Positions 7,504 to 15,515 are shown, counted from the first letter of the stretch. The stretch: DNA of 64,000 bases from Moritella marina ATCC 15381 (GCF_008931805.1 NZ_CP044399.1:4327370-4391369), one strand, 5' to 3'. A program made the numbers and translations. Notes: a model not told the origin generated them from the sequence alone.

Positions 7504-9693
7504 ATGATTTTCGGACGCAAGGATCAAAAACCTATTCGCATTGCGGATAAACAGGTTAAAGAATGGAAATACACAACGTGTGGATATTGTTCTACAGGTT
7601 GTTCTATCGAGATCGGTATGAATGAGCAAGGGAATGCTGTTGCGAGCCGAGGCGTTGCTGACGCTGATGTGAACCGGGGTAAATTATGTATTAAGGGCAT
7701 CTTTGAGCATGAATTATTTGATGCTGCTGGGCGTGGTAATAACCCGCTTGTACGTGGGCAAATTCATGACCAGTACCAAGAAACCAATTGGGACAGTGCG
7801 CTTGATACCATGGGCGATAAAATTAAAGCGATTCAAGATCAGTACGGTAAAGATGCATTTGCTATCGTATCTACGGGTCAATTACTAACAGAAGAGTTTT
7901 ATACCTTAGGTAAATTAGCCCGTGGCTGTATTGGTACCAATAACTACGATGGTAATACTACTTTATGCATGGCTTCTGCCGTATCGGGTTATAAGCGTTC
8001 GTTTGGTTCGGATGGCCCTCCGGGTTGTTATGATGATTTTTCCCATACCGATTGTTTGATTGCGTGGGGATCTAACCTGCCTGAGCAACATCCGGTTATT
8101 TACTGGCGCTTAAAAGAAGCCAAGGAAAAACGTAACTTCCCGCTTATCGTGGTCGATCCGCGCGTTACTATGCTGGCGCAGTTTGCTGATATCCATTTAC
8201 CTATTAGCCCAGGTACCGATATCGTCTTACAGAATGCATTAATGCATGTGATCTTAAAAGAAGGTCTCGAAGACAAAGAGTATATTGAAAAATACACCAC
8301 AGGTATTGAAGCATTAACCGCTTGTGTTGCCGAGTTTGATCCGACATCCGCGGCTAAAATATGTGGTATTGATGAAGATACCATTCGTCATGTCGCACGC
8401 TTGTTTGCTAAAGCAGGTAAAGCGATGAGTATCTGGACCATGGGACTGAATCAAAGTACCCATGGCAGTGATGCGATCACAGGTTGTAATTCACTCTCGC
8501 TTATCACTGGTAATATAGGCGTCCCGGGTGGCACCAGTTTATCGATTACCGGTCAATGTAATGCCATGGGCACACGTGAATGGTCCTCTTGTTCTGGGCT
8601 GCCTGGTTATCGTTTATTAGAGAAAGAGCAAGACCGTCATGATATTGCAGAATTCTGGGGTATTGACCCTGAATTCTTCCCGAAAAAACGCGGCTTAGCC
8701 CAAACCGATATTTTCCCTGCCATTGAAACAGGGCAAATCAAAGGCTTGTGGCTGGTGGCGACAAATCCAATGACGTCGATGCCGAATACTTCGCGTATTC
8801 GTAAGACGCTGGAGAAGTTAGATTTCTTAGTGGTACAGGACGCGTATCAAGATGTAGAAACAACACAATATGCACATATGTTTTTACCTGCTGCGGTATG
8901 GGCAGAGAAGGAAGGGGTATTCACCAATACCGAACGCCGTGTTAACCGGGTGACGAATGTACAAGCACCGAAAGGTAATTCTAAGTCCGACTTTTGGATC
9001 TTCTCGGAATTATCGAAACGTTTTGAAAATGGTCATAAAATTACTTTCCCAGTGACGACCCAGGAAGCGTTTGAAGAAATGAAAACCCTCTCTAAAGGCG
9101 CGGGTCGTAACCTGGATATTTCCGGCATGACTTACGAGAAAATTGAACAAGCCCGTGGTCTACAGTGGCCATACCGTGAAGGCGCAACAGATAACGACGA
9201 AGGTGCGCGCTTGTATACCGATGGCAAGTTTGCCACGCCAACAGGTAAAGCCAATCTAATCCCATTACCTTGGGTTGATAATAACGAACACCCTTGTGAA
9301 GAATACCCATTCTGGCTCAATACTGGTCGTGTGGTTGAGCATTTTCATACCCGTACGCGTACCGGGAAAATGGGTAACCTGAACAAATATAGTCCCACTC
9401 CGTATATGGAAATGAACCCTGATGCTGCAGCTAAGTTAGGTATTAAACATCAAAGTTATGTGCGTATCGCTTCTCGTCGTGGCGATGCGGTGGTGATGGT
9501 GCAATTAACCCAACGTGTCGCGCCAAATTCCGTGTTTATTCCCTTCCATTTCCATGATTGTGTCAATCGTTTGTGTCTTGGGCTACTTGATCCGCATTCG
9601 CGTCAACCTGCATTTAAGCAGAGTTCGCTACGTATTGAGCATGTCGAGCAGAAGCTGGCAGCGAAAATGAACCGCGAAAGACGGACATACTAA
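7504..9693 (+). CDS. nasA: Assimilatory nitrate reductase, molybdopterin catalytic subunit (NasA/NarB type)
   Basis: A 729-residue Mo-bis-MGD oxidoreductase that reduces nitrate to nitrite, feeding NirBD. The N-terminal [4Fe-4S] cluster is CGYCSTGC...GKLCIKG. The probable Mo-ligand cysteine lies in NTTLCMASAV. The molybdopterin dinucleotide-binding domain follows to the C-terminus (FWLNTGRVVEHFHT). No Tat signal is present, so it should be cytoplasmic. It also lacks the extra C-terminal [2Fe-2S] domain of Klebsiella-type NasA and is closer in size to cyanobacterial NarB. I chose the ATG at 7504 because GGAG lies just upstream and a sigma-54 promoter lies at 7444-7459; the longer frame from 7423 would start upstream of that promoter. 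Electrons probably come from the next gene's product. The symbol is by function. Confidence 0.9.
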   Translation: MIFGRKDQKPIRIADKQVKEWKYTTCGYCSTGCSIEIGMNEQGNAVASRGVADADVNRGKLCIKGIFEHELFDAAGRGNNPLVRGQIHDQYQETNWDSALDTMGDKIKAIQDQYGKDAFAIVSTGQLLTEEFYTLGKLARGCIGTNNYDGNTTLCMASAVSGYKRSFGSDGPPGCYDDFSHTDCLIAWGSNLPEQHPVIYWRLKEAKEKRNFPLIVVDPRVTMLAQFADIHLPISPGTDIVLQNALMHVILKEGLEDKEYIEKYTTGIEALTACVAEFDPTSAAKICGIDEDTIRHVARLFAKAGKAMSIWTMGLNQSTHGSDAITGCNSLSLITGNIGVPGGTSLSITGQCNAMGTREWSSCSGLPGYRLLEKEQDRHDIAEFWGIDPEFFPKKRGLAQTDIFPAIETGQIKGLWLVATNPMTSMPNTSRIRKTLEKLDFLVVQDAYQDVETTQYAHMFLPAAVWAEKEGVFTNTERRVNRVTNVQAPKGNSKSDFWIFSELSKRFENGHKITFPVTTQEAFEEMKTLSKGAGRNLDISGMTYEKIEQARGLQWPYREGATDNDEGARLYTDGKFATPTGKANLIPLPWVDNNEHPCEEYPFWLNTGRVVEHFHTRTRTGKMGNLNKYSPTPYMEMNPDAAAKLGIKHQSYVRIASRRGDAVVMVQLTQRVAPNSVFIPFHFHDCVNRLCLGLLDPHSRQPAFKQSSLRIEHVEQKLAAKMNRERRTY

Positions 9694-9768
9694 ATCATAT
9701 TCGGAATGCACTGCCATAGACGAGCATATTGGCTCACCAGTAATGCGATAACATAACAGGGATAAATT

Positions 9769-11412
9769 ATGTTAGACAAGTTAGAACAATTTAGAGACCG
9801 CCTTGATCAAATTGGTGCGCCAGAAAAACCCGTTGTTAAAGCGGGGACACCTATCTTTGAACAACGAGTCGGTGAACAAGGTTACGCAAAATTAGCCGAT
9901 GTAGAAATATTTGATGTTAATACCTACGGTAAAAAAATTGATTTAATCGAACGTACCGAAGGTAAGTTACCGGCTGGCCGTTCGATGAATATTAATGAAA
10001 ATAAAGCGGTGGGTGATAACCCTCATCGTAATAAACAACATGCTTTTCACTTTACTGCAGATAACTGCATTGGTTGTCACGCCTGTGAAGCGGCGTGTAG
10101 TGAAAAGAATGATAACCCAGCCCATATTGCTTTTCGTAGTGTGGGTTATGTTGAGAGCGGCAGTTATCCTGATTACAAACGCATTAATATCTCCATGGCG
10201 TGTAACCATTGTGATGATCCGGTTTGTTTAAAAGGGTGTCCAACCAAAGCCTATACCAAGCACGTTGAATACGGCGCGGTATTACAAGATCCGGATACTT
10301 GTTTTGGTTGTGGTTATTGTACTTGGGTTTGCCCATACAATGCCCCACAGCTTGATCCGATTAAAGGTCAGGTATCAAAATGTAATATGTGTGTGGATCG
10401 TCTGGAAGTTGGTTTGAAGCCTGCCTGTGTATCAGCTTGTTTAGGTAATGCGCTTAACTTTGGTGTGGTAGAAAATACCCCAGAAAATCGAGTGCAAGCG
10501 AAAACCTCGATGCCGGGTTTCCCTGATCCAAGTATTACTAACCCGAACATTCGTTTCCAACAAACCAGTAGTACTCAGCGTGAAATGACGCGTACCGATA
10601 ACATGCCGCTAAAATATCATAAACAAGAAGACGGATCATTTCGCTCTGTTGTTGATGAAAAAGACGGTAAAGAACAATCGTGGAACTTGGGGCGTTTGAG
10701 TTCTCGTGAGAATCCATTAGTGATATTTACTTTGTTCTCGCAAGCGGCGATGGGGGCATTTGCACTTATCTTCCTTGGCCCATTATTGGGTGTCGATAGC
10801 TTAATAGGGTTTTCGACATCAGGTGCTGGCCTGTCATTGCTGGTATTATTAATGGTAATGCAGGCGATAGGCTTATTAATGTCGACATTGCATCTAGGTA
10901 AACCAAAACGTTTCTATCGTGGGTTTAATAATTTAGCCCATTCGCCAGTTAGTCGAGAGGGGTTAGGCGTTGCGTTATTCTTTGGATTCATGGGCGCATT
11001 TACTTTTTTCCAAGGTGTTGCTTGGTTCTTTGAGTTAGGTTTGTTTAGCTATATAGCGAATGCTTTTGGTATTTTGGCACTAATAGGCAGTGCTGGTGGT
11101 TTGTATTATATGTACCGCAGTTACCGTATCAAAGCGCGTCCGTTTTGGGATCATTGGCAGACGGCTTGTGCTTTCCTTGGTTCTGCGATAGCACTGGGCA
11201 CGGTATTAACGGCGTTAGTTGCCGTGATTGGCACCGCTGGTAATAAAGGTGTTGGATTGTATCCTTTACTGCTTGAGCTCACGCCGATCGCCATTACAGG
11301 TTTAGTGATTGAAGCATTTGGTCTGTACATGCATGCGAAGCACCTGAATGTAGAGCAGGGCGAAGGTGCTGCACAATGCATCCGTGTGCGGTGCGTTCTT
11401 TTGGAAAAATAA
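9769..11412 (+). CDS. Ferredoxin (4x[4Fe-4S]) fused to DmsC/NrfD-like membrane anchor, 3' end probably frameshifted
   Basis: A 547-residue electron-transfer protein, 75 bases after the nitrate reductase and probably its partner. Residues about 95-235 carry four cysteine groups of a DmsB-type ferredoxin: CIGCHACEAAC, CNHCDDPVCLKGC, CFGCGYCTWVC and CNMC...CVSAC, enough for four [4Fe-4S] clusters. From about residue 315 to the end there are roughly eight hydrophobic helices of a DmsC-like quinol-oxidising anchor. DmsB and DmsC are usually separate; here they are one chain. The last residues in this frame (CIRVRCVLLEK) look unnatural. A +1 shift near 11371 gives a tail, FFWKNKGFEQHARDVGLADM and a further eleven residues, stopping at 11488 just before a terminator. 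The true end is therefore likely 11488, with a one-base error or mutation. Confidence 0.85.
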   Translation: MLDKLEQFRDRLDQIGAPEKPVVKAGTPIFEQRVGEQGYAKLADVEIFDVNTYGKKIDLIERTEGKLPAGRSMNINENKAVGDNPHRNKQHAFHFTADNCIGCHACEAACSEKNDNPAHIAFRSVGYVESGSYPDYKRINISMACNHCDDPVCLKGCPTKAYTKHVEYGAVLQDPDTCFGCGYCTWVCPYNAPQLDPIKGQVSKCNMCVDRLEVGLKPACVSACLGNALNFGVVENTPENRVQAKTSMPGFPDPSITNPNIRFQQTSSTQREMTRTDNMPLKYHKQEDGSFRSVVDEKDGKEQSWNLGRLSSRENPLVIFTLFSQAAMGAFALIFLGPLLGVDSLIGFSTSGAGLSLLVLLMVMQAIGLLMSTLHLGKPKRFYRGFNNLAHSPVSREGLGVALFFGFMGAFTFFQGVAWFFELGLFSYIANAFGILALIGSAGGLYYMYRSYRIKARPFWDHWQTACAFLGSAIALGTVLTALVAVIGTAGNKGVGLYPLLLELTPIAITGLVIEAFGLYMHAKHLNVEQGEGAAQCIRVRCVLLEK

Positions 11413-11488
11413 AGGCTTTGAACAGCATGCTCGTGACGTTGGCCTGGCTGATATGCCACAAGTGGGCGTTGTACCTGACTTGCACTAA
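11372..11488 (+). pseudogene. Out-of-frame C-terminal tail of the ferredoxin/DmsC fusion
   Basis: In the +1 frame relative to the gene starting at 9769, bases 11372-11488 encode a polar tail containing FFWKNKGFEQHARD and ending VVPDLH, typical of DmsC-like anchors, with a TAA at 11486-11488. The terminator at 11504-11538 sits 16 bases later, where it would be expected for this end rather than for the in-frame stop at 11412. A single extra base between about 11360 and 11385 explains both. Confidence 0.6.
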
Positions 11489-11503
11489 ATTAAAGGGTTG
11501 AGC

Positions 11504-11538
11504 TACAAAAGGCAGCGCTTGTTGCCCTTTGTATTTTT
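11504..11538 (+). terminator. Rho-independent terminator of the nitrate reductase operon
   Basis: Stem TACAAA-A-GGCA (11504-11514) / TGCC-C-TTTGTA (11523-11533) with one mismatch and an 8-base loop, then a T-run. Confidence 0.75.
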
Positions 11539-11583
11539 AAATTGTCATGTTAATGTAATTTTCTGTAATTAAACTAGAGCTTT

Positions 11584-11610
11584 TACAATCTGGGGTTAAA
11601 CTAGATTGTA
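11584..11610. repeat. Inverted repeat upstream of rpoH
   Basis: TACAATCT (11584-11591) and AGATTGTA (11603-11610), a perfect 8-bp dyad with an 11-base centre. Further along, 11680-11727 contains the AT-rich direct repeat AATATTTAAGACAA, twice. Together with the promoter at 11756-11784 these are what I see in the 332-base gap before rpoH; no gene is evident there. Confidence 0.5.
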
Positions 11611-11755
11611 CAGAAATAATACAGCTGAAGTTCAAGGTAGTCACTTTTTAGTTATTTATCAGCGGGCTGAATTAGCTATTTTAAATATTTAAGACAACTA
11701 TATTTAATATTTAAGACAATATAGTTTATTTGTGCGGTCACACGGATTGTCGAAT

Positions 11756-11784
11756 TTGTCGACAGGCGCTAGTCGTGATAAGAT
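11756..11784 (+). promoter_or_regulatory. Probable sigma-70 promoter of rpoH
   Basis: TTGTCG (11756-11761), 17-base spacer, TAAGAT (11779-11784). The start site would be near 11791, leaving a leader of about 30 bases before the rpoH ATG at 11821. No convincing sigma-E (GAACTT/TCTGA) element was found nearby. Confidence 0.45.
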
Positions 11785-11820
11785 CTCGCCGATTAATGTG
11801 TAATAATGGGAGAATTGTTG

Positions 11821-12684
11821 ATGAGCAAAGATATGCAAAGTATGGCATTAGTTCCTCAGGGTAGCATTGAAGCCTACATCCAAGGCGTGAATAGTATTCC
11901 AATGTTAACTGCTGAACAAGAAAAGGAACTAGGCGAAAGCTTGCAGAATGAAGGTGATGTTAATGCTGCTCGTCAGTTGATCATGTCACATCTACGCTTT
12001 GTTGTTCACGTTGCCCGTGGTTACGCTGGTTATGGATTGTCCCAAGCAGATTTAATCCAGGAAGGTAACATAGGCTTAATGAAAGCCGTGAAACGTTTCA
12101 ACCCAGCAGTCGGTGTAAGATTAGTTTCTTTTGCTGTGCATTGGGTTAAAGCCGAAATACATGAATTTGTATTACGTAATTGGCGTGTAGTGAAAGTTGC
12201 GACAACTAAAGCGCAACGTAAACTATTCTTTAATCTGCGTAAATCAAAGAAACGCTTAGGCTGGTTTACCCATGCTGAAGTGCAAACAGTTGCCGAAAAC
12301 TTGGGTGTTTCTACTAAAGATGTAGTGGAAATGGAATCTAGAATGTCTTATTCAGATCAAGCATTTGATTTATATGCTGATGATGATAGTGATAAAGATT
12401 CTGGTTCAACGAGCTTTTCACCTGCGCAGTATTTAGAAGACAATGCGTCAGATGTGGCACAGCAAGTAGAGCGTGAAAACTGGGATGAAAGTGCATCTCA
12501 ACGTCTCTCTAGCGCAATTTCTGAATTAGACGACCGTAGTCAAGATATCGTTAATTCTCGTTGGTTAGCGGAAGATAAAGCGACACTGCAAGAATTAGCC
12601 GATCGTTATGGTGTTTCTGCTGAGCGAGTTCGCCAGTTAGAAAAGAACGCAATGAAAAAACTGCGCGAGTTTATTGCAGAATAA
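11821..12684 (+). CDS. rpoH: RNA polymerase heat-shock sigma factor RpoH (sigma-32)
   Basis: A 287-residue alternative sigma factor that directs RNA polymerase to heat-shock promoters. Region 2 is nearly identical to E. coli ([38 protein letters not shown]), followed by the RpoH box with [12 protein letters not shown]. Region 4 ends in the helix-turn-helix [20 protein letters not shown]. The ATG at 11821 is preferred over the in-frame ATG at 11806 because GGGAG lies at proper spacing before it and because [10 protein letters not shown] aligns with E. coli MTDKMQSLAL. The usual upstream neighbour ftsX is absent. A terminator follows at once, so it is transcribed alone. Confidence 0.97.
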   Translation: MSKDMQSMALVPQGSIEAYIQGVNSIPMLTAEQEKELGESLQNEGDVNAARQLIMSHLRFVVHVARGYAGYGLSQADLIQEGNIGLMKAVKRFNPAVGVRLVSFAVHWVKAEIHEFVLRNWRVVKVATTKAQRKLFFNLRKSKKRLGWFTHAEVQTVAENLGVSTKDVVEMESRMSYSDQAFDLYADDDSDKDSGSTSFSPAQYLEDNASDVAQQVERENWDESASQRLSSAISELDDRSQDIVNSRWLAEDKATLQELADRYGVSAERVRQLEKNAMKKLREFIAE

Positions 12685-12703
12685 CCAGCACACAGAATTT
12701 TTA

Positions 12704-12738
12704 AAAAATGAGGTCTCCATTGGAGGCCTCATTTTTTT
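12704..12738 (+). terminator. Rho-independent terminator of rpoH
   Basis: Stem AAATGAGGTCTCC / GGAGGCCTCATTT (about 12705-12717 and 12722-12734) with one G-T pair, a short loop and a run of eight T. Confidence 0.9.
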
Positions 12739-12792
12739 TGGCAAGAAAATAAATAAACGTTGAATTGTATTTGATTATAGATGGAAAGAAAC

Positions 12793-13131
12793 ATGAATAG
12801 AGATCCCTTATTTGGTTTTCAGGGTAGCGAGCTAAAAAGCTACTTAGAGCGTAACAAGTTAACTGAAAATCAGATGGTTTTGGTTTATAACGGGTCTGGA
12901 ATGACACATGAATATAACCTGGCACAAGTTGTAATCGCTGAAGAGGGCAAGCAAAAAAGGATTGTTGCTCGCGTCTTGAATAGTGATGAAGAAGTGACTT
13001 TTTTCCGTACTGGTAAAAGCGTCTTGAAGAAAACCACACACTATAAACTATTACCTATGGTGCCTTGGTTAATGGCACGTTTTGGGGGGCAGGAGCAAAT
13101 CCGTTTTAACTGGAAATGGGGTTACGCTTAA
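12793..13131 (+). CDS. Small conserved-looking protein of unknown function
   Basis: A 112-residue soluble protein that I do not recognise. The ATG at 12793 is preferred to the in-frame one at 12781 because GGAAAG then serves as ribosome site. There are no signal peptide, cysteines or membrane helices. The first half is polar (SELKSYLERNKLTENQMV) and resembles a short helix followed by a beta-rich region (VIAEEGKQKRIVARVL). The C-terminus is aromatic and basic (RFNWKWGYA). It has its own terminator and follows rpoH's terminator, so it is probably monocistronic. Codon use looks like its neighbours. Confidence 0.7.
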   Translation: MNRDPLFGFQGSELKSYLERNKLTENQMVLVYNGSGMTHEYNLAQVVIAEEGKQKRIVARVLNSDEEVTFFRTGKSVLKKTTHYKLLPMVPWLMARFGGQEQIRFNWKWGYA

Positions 13132-13154
13132 CCTGTCGGGTTTTAAAGAGAATA

Positions 13155-13190
13155 GGCCCAATCATTACTGCAATGATTGGGCCTTGTTAT
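13155..13190. terminator. Bidirectional terminator
   Basis: Perfect 12-bp stem GGCCCAATCATT (13155-13166) / AATGATTGGGCC (13172-13183), loop of five. It lies between the converging unknown gene and the RelA/SpoT-like gene; the T-run on either side is modest. Confidence 0.75.
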
Positions 13191-13203
13191 TGTTAGGCGA
13201 TGG

Positions 13204-13995
13204 TTATGCCATTTGTTTAAAGCTGGTTCTTAGTTCAGTCATTAACTGCTGCTGCCAAGCTACCTGGTATAAATTGGTAGACTCTTCTTTAAGCTGCGTT
13301 ACCTTAAAAGCTTCAATTTCTGATATTTCGCGTTGCTGTTGTTTAGCTGTATGACTAATTTGTTGGATCTTGACGTAATTGTCATGTTCAGGACCATTCT
13401 TAATCGCTTCAATACGATCTAAATGTAACTGCACTTCAACCACCATTTGTGTTTTAGGCAGGCGCACTAATAAATTGATATCGCGGTAACCATTTTGTTT
13501 GGGATTATTGAAGCGATTTTTTATTTGCACAATATCGGTTTCTTGCTCGAGTAATTCAAACGCACTGATTAACTCTTGGCTATTTTTAGCAATAATTGAA
13601 CTGCGGGCTAAGTCGGTAATTTTTTCTACTGCACCGTCATGTTTATTGGCAATTTTAGCTTGTGCACGTTCAACACTTTTAATCGCCGGGATCACGGCAC
13701 TTGTCTGAGACATTAAAGCAATTTGTTGGGTGAGTGTCGCTAACTCATCTTGCGCAGCTTCAGCAAGTGAATAAAGTGAGTCGAAGTCAGTATAAGGTTG
13801 AATGATGTTCGTGCTGTTGATATCTGACAGTTGATAAAGGCCGGCTAAGTCTTTGCTTATTTGGGTGCGCACTCGGTTAGTGGCACTACCGTTATTCGAC
13901 GTTTGACTAAGGCTAAGCATGGTAGCGGCTTCTAGCGGCGCTTTACCGGCTAGCATTAGTACTAAAATTAGTGAGGTTCTTAGAAAGCTATACAT
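13204..13995 (-). CDS. Secreted protein with a degenerate RelA/SpoT-like domain
   Basis: A 263-residue protein with a hydrophobic N-terminal signal (LRTSLILVLMLAGKAPLEA), so probably periplasmic or exported. Residues about 100-225 follow the pattern of the RelA/SpoT (p)ppGpp synthetase fold: a lysine-containing helix (VERAQAKIANKH), ITDLARSSII in place of the DxAGxR strand, then IKNRFNNPKQNGYRDINLLV (compare NPKxNGYRSLH), VVEVQLHL (compare EIQIRT) and GPEHDNYVKIQ. The E-Q pair and GYR are kept, but the arginine of DxAGxR and the histidine of SLH are not. The periplasm has no ATP/GTP supply, so (p)ppGpp synthesis is unlikely. Its role is unknown. It is monocistronic, with a terminator at its 3' side. 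The fold call is by eye. Confidence 0.6.
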   Translation of the reverse strand: MYSFLRTSLILVLMLAGKAPLEAATMLSLSQTSNNGSATNRVRTQISKDLAGLYQLSDINSTNIIQPYTDFDSLYSLAEAAQDELATLTQQIALMSQTSAVIPAIKSVERAQAKIANKHDGAVEKITDLARSSIIAKNSQELISAFELLEQETDIVQIKNRFNNPKQNGYRDINLLVRLPKTQMVVEVQLHLDRIEAIKNGPEHDNYVKIQQISHTAKQQQREISEIEAFKVTQLKEESTNLYQVAWQQQLMTELRTSFKQMA

Positions 13996-14118
13996 AGGTA
14001 TCCTTTTTGAGAAAACGCATTGGCATTATTGTATGCTGATACTTAGTAATAGATGAGTGCGCACAGTCACAATTCAAGGTAGGGCATTGTAAAGCTGTGT
14101 AAGAAATAGCTAGACTGA

Positions 14119-14185
14119 TAAAATAGTGAGAGGAGTATCACTATTTTATGGGTCATCGGTTAATTTACTAGTAAATATACCGATG
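14119..14185. repeat. Two consecutive hairpins in the leader of the OmpA-family gene
   Basis: Hairpin A is TAAAATAGTGA (14119-14129) / TCACTATTTTA (14138-14148), 11 bp with an 8-base loop. Hairpin B is CATCGGT (14154-14160) / ACCGATG (14179-14185), enclosing ATTTAC / GTAAAT. Neither is followed by a T-run, so they are not obvious terminators. They lie 77-143 bases upstream of the lipoprotein ATG. Confidence 0.6.
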
Positions 14186-14261
14186 CGATTGTAGTTTATT
14201 TAAGTTACAGTGTTCGCGATCACTCATTCCCAATATCGTTTCTATATTTAAGGTTTATCCA

Positions 14262-14906
14262 ATGATGAAAAAAACAATGACAGCAGTAATGATTGTTGCT
14301 GCACTTACTGGTTGTGCTCGCCAAAACGCGACGACGGGTGAAGAAGAGACGAATACCGCAACGAAATCTGCGATTGGCGGTGCTATTGCTGGCGCATTAA
14401 TCGGTGCTTCTACCGGTAAGAAAAATGGCGCAGTATTTGGCGCGTTAGGTGGTGCTGCGATTGGTGGTGGTATTGGCCATTACTTCGATCGTCAAGAAGA
14501 AGCACTGCGTAAAGAGTTAACTGACTCTGGTGTACAAGTTAAACGCGTTGGCGAAAATGAACTACAACTGGTGATGGCGAAAGGCATTGGTTTTCAAACT
14601 GCAGGGTATAACTTGAGCTCTGATATCTACTCAAGCTTAAACAGTGTTGCTAAAGTGCTGAATGAATATCCTGATTCATCACTGCGTATTATTGGTCATA
14701 CTGACAGCGTTGGTAGTGCTCAGTCTAATTTGACGCTTTCTGAAGAGCGTGCAGAGTCTGTAAGCGAGTATTTGAATAAACGTGGCATCAAGTCAGGCCG
14801 TTTATCAACACGTGGCTACGGTGAGCGTCGTCCTATTGCATCAAATGAGACTGCAAGTGGCCGTTCTGCTAACCGCCGTGTAGAAATTAGCATTACTGCT
14901 AACTAA
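14262..14906 (+). CDS. OmpA-family peptidoglycan-associated lipoprotein (YiaD-like)
   Basis: A 214-residue lipoprotein. A short signal peptide ends in the lipobox LTGC, so the mature protein starts at Cys19 and has no Asp at +2, which predicts outer membrane sorting. Residues about 38-75 are a glycine zipper (AIGGAIAGALIGASTG, ALGGAAIGGGIG) typical of YiaD/Pcp-like proteins. The C-terminal ~110 residues are an OmpA domain that binds peptidoglycan: IIGHTDSVGS, NLTLSEERAESV, GYGERRPIASN and NRRVEI. It probably links the outer membrane to the cell wall. It is a single gene with its own terminator; the leader has two hairpins. Confidence 0.92.
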   Translation: MMKKTMTAVMIVAALTGCARQNATTGEEETNTATKSAIGGAIAGALIGASTGKKNGAVFGALGGAAIGGGIGHYFDRQEEALRKELTDSGVQVKRVGENELQLVMAKGIGFQTAGYNLSSDIYSSLNSVAKVLNEYPDSSLRIIGHTDSVGSAQSNLTLSEERAESVSEYLNKRGIKSGRLSTRGYGERRPIASNETASGRSANRRVEISITAN

Positions 14907-14949
14907 TATCACAGACTCAGAGCGTTAATTAATACAGATTATATTGCGA

Positions 14950-14976
14950 AGCCGAACCCTGTGTTCGGCTTTTTTA
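14950..14976 (+). terminator. Rho-independent terminator of the OmpA-family gene
   Basis: Stem AGCCGAAC (14950-14957) / GTTCGGCT (14963-14970), loop of five, then six T. Confidence 0.9.
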
Positions 14977-15030
14977 TGTCGGTAAATAAATGACATTTAT
15001 TGAAATATAAGAAAGGACTAAATTTAAGAC

Positions 15031-15061
15031 GAAAAAAACCCAGCTATATAAATAACTGGGT
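15031..15061 (-). terminator. Terminator of the tRNA array
   Basis: On the minus strand ACCCAG (15061-15056) pairs with CTGGGT (15043-15038), and a run of T follows. It lies ten bases after the 3' CCA end of tRNA-Asn and ends the tRNA transcript. Confidence 0.8.
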
Positions 15062-15070
15062 CTTTTTAAT

Positions 15071-15146
15071 TGGCTCCCCTTGCTAGACTTGAACTAGCGA
15101 CATATGGATTAACAGTCCACCGTTCTACCAACTGAACTAAAGGGGA
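15071..15146 (-). tRNA. tRNA-Asn (GTT)
   Basis: A 76-base cloverleaf with encoded CCA. The acceptor arm begins TCCCCTT, the anticodon loop is CTGTTAA (GTT), and the T arm contains GTTCAAGTC. It closely matches E. coli tRNA-Asn. It is the last gene of the array, six bases after a tRNA-Phe. Confidence 0.97.
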
Positions 15147-15152
15147 ATTGTA

Positions 15153-15228
15153 TGGTGCCCGAACCCGGAATTGAACCAGGGACACGAGGATTTTCAATCC
15201 TCTGCTCTACCAACTGAGCTATTCGGGC
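15153..15228 (-). tRNA. tRNA-Phe (GAA), copy 4 in transcription order
   Basis: A 76-base cloverleaf starting GCCCGAAT, anticodon loop TTGAAAA (GAA), encoded CCA. Its sequence is identical to the other three tRNA-Phe copies here as far as I can compare. Three bases separate it from the tRNA-Thr upstream on the transcript. Confidence 0.97.
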
Positions 15229-15231
15229 AAA

Positions 15232-15307
<76 letters not shown>

Positions 15308-15360
15308 ACTAAATGCGCTAATAAAGATATCTACAATTAAAATAGCTTTATTCATTAATA

Positions 15361-15436
15361 TGGTGCCCGAACCCGGAATTGAACCAGGGACACGAGGATT
15401 TTCAATCCTCTGCTCTACCAACTGAGCTATTCGGGC
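15361..15436 (-). tRNA. tRNA-Phe (GAA), copy 3 in transcription order
   Basis: Same 76-base sequence as the other tRNA-Phe copies, anticodon GAA, CCA encoded. A spacer of about 53 bases separates it from the next Thr gene downstream on the transcript. Confidence 0.97.
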
Positions 15437-15439
15437 AAA

Positions 15440-15515
<76 letters not shown>

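Noticed and set aside
11730..11748. CRP-like site TGTGCGGTCACA upstream of rpoH
   Set aside because: The half-sites are too close (2 bases between instead of 6), so it does not fit CRP.
12701..13039. Minus-strand 112-codon frame opposite the small unknown gene
   Set aside because: It overlaps the rpoH terminator and the plus-strand frame has the better ribosome site, but the plus-strand gene is itself unnamed, so some doubt remains.
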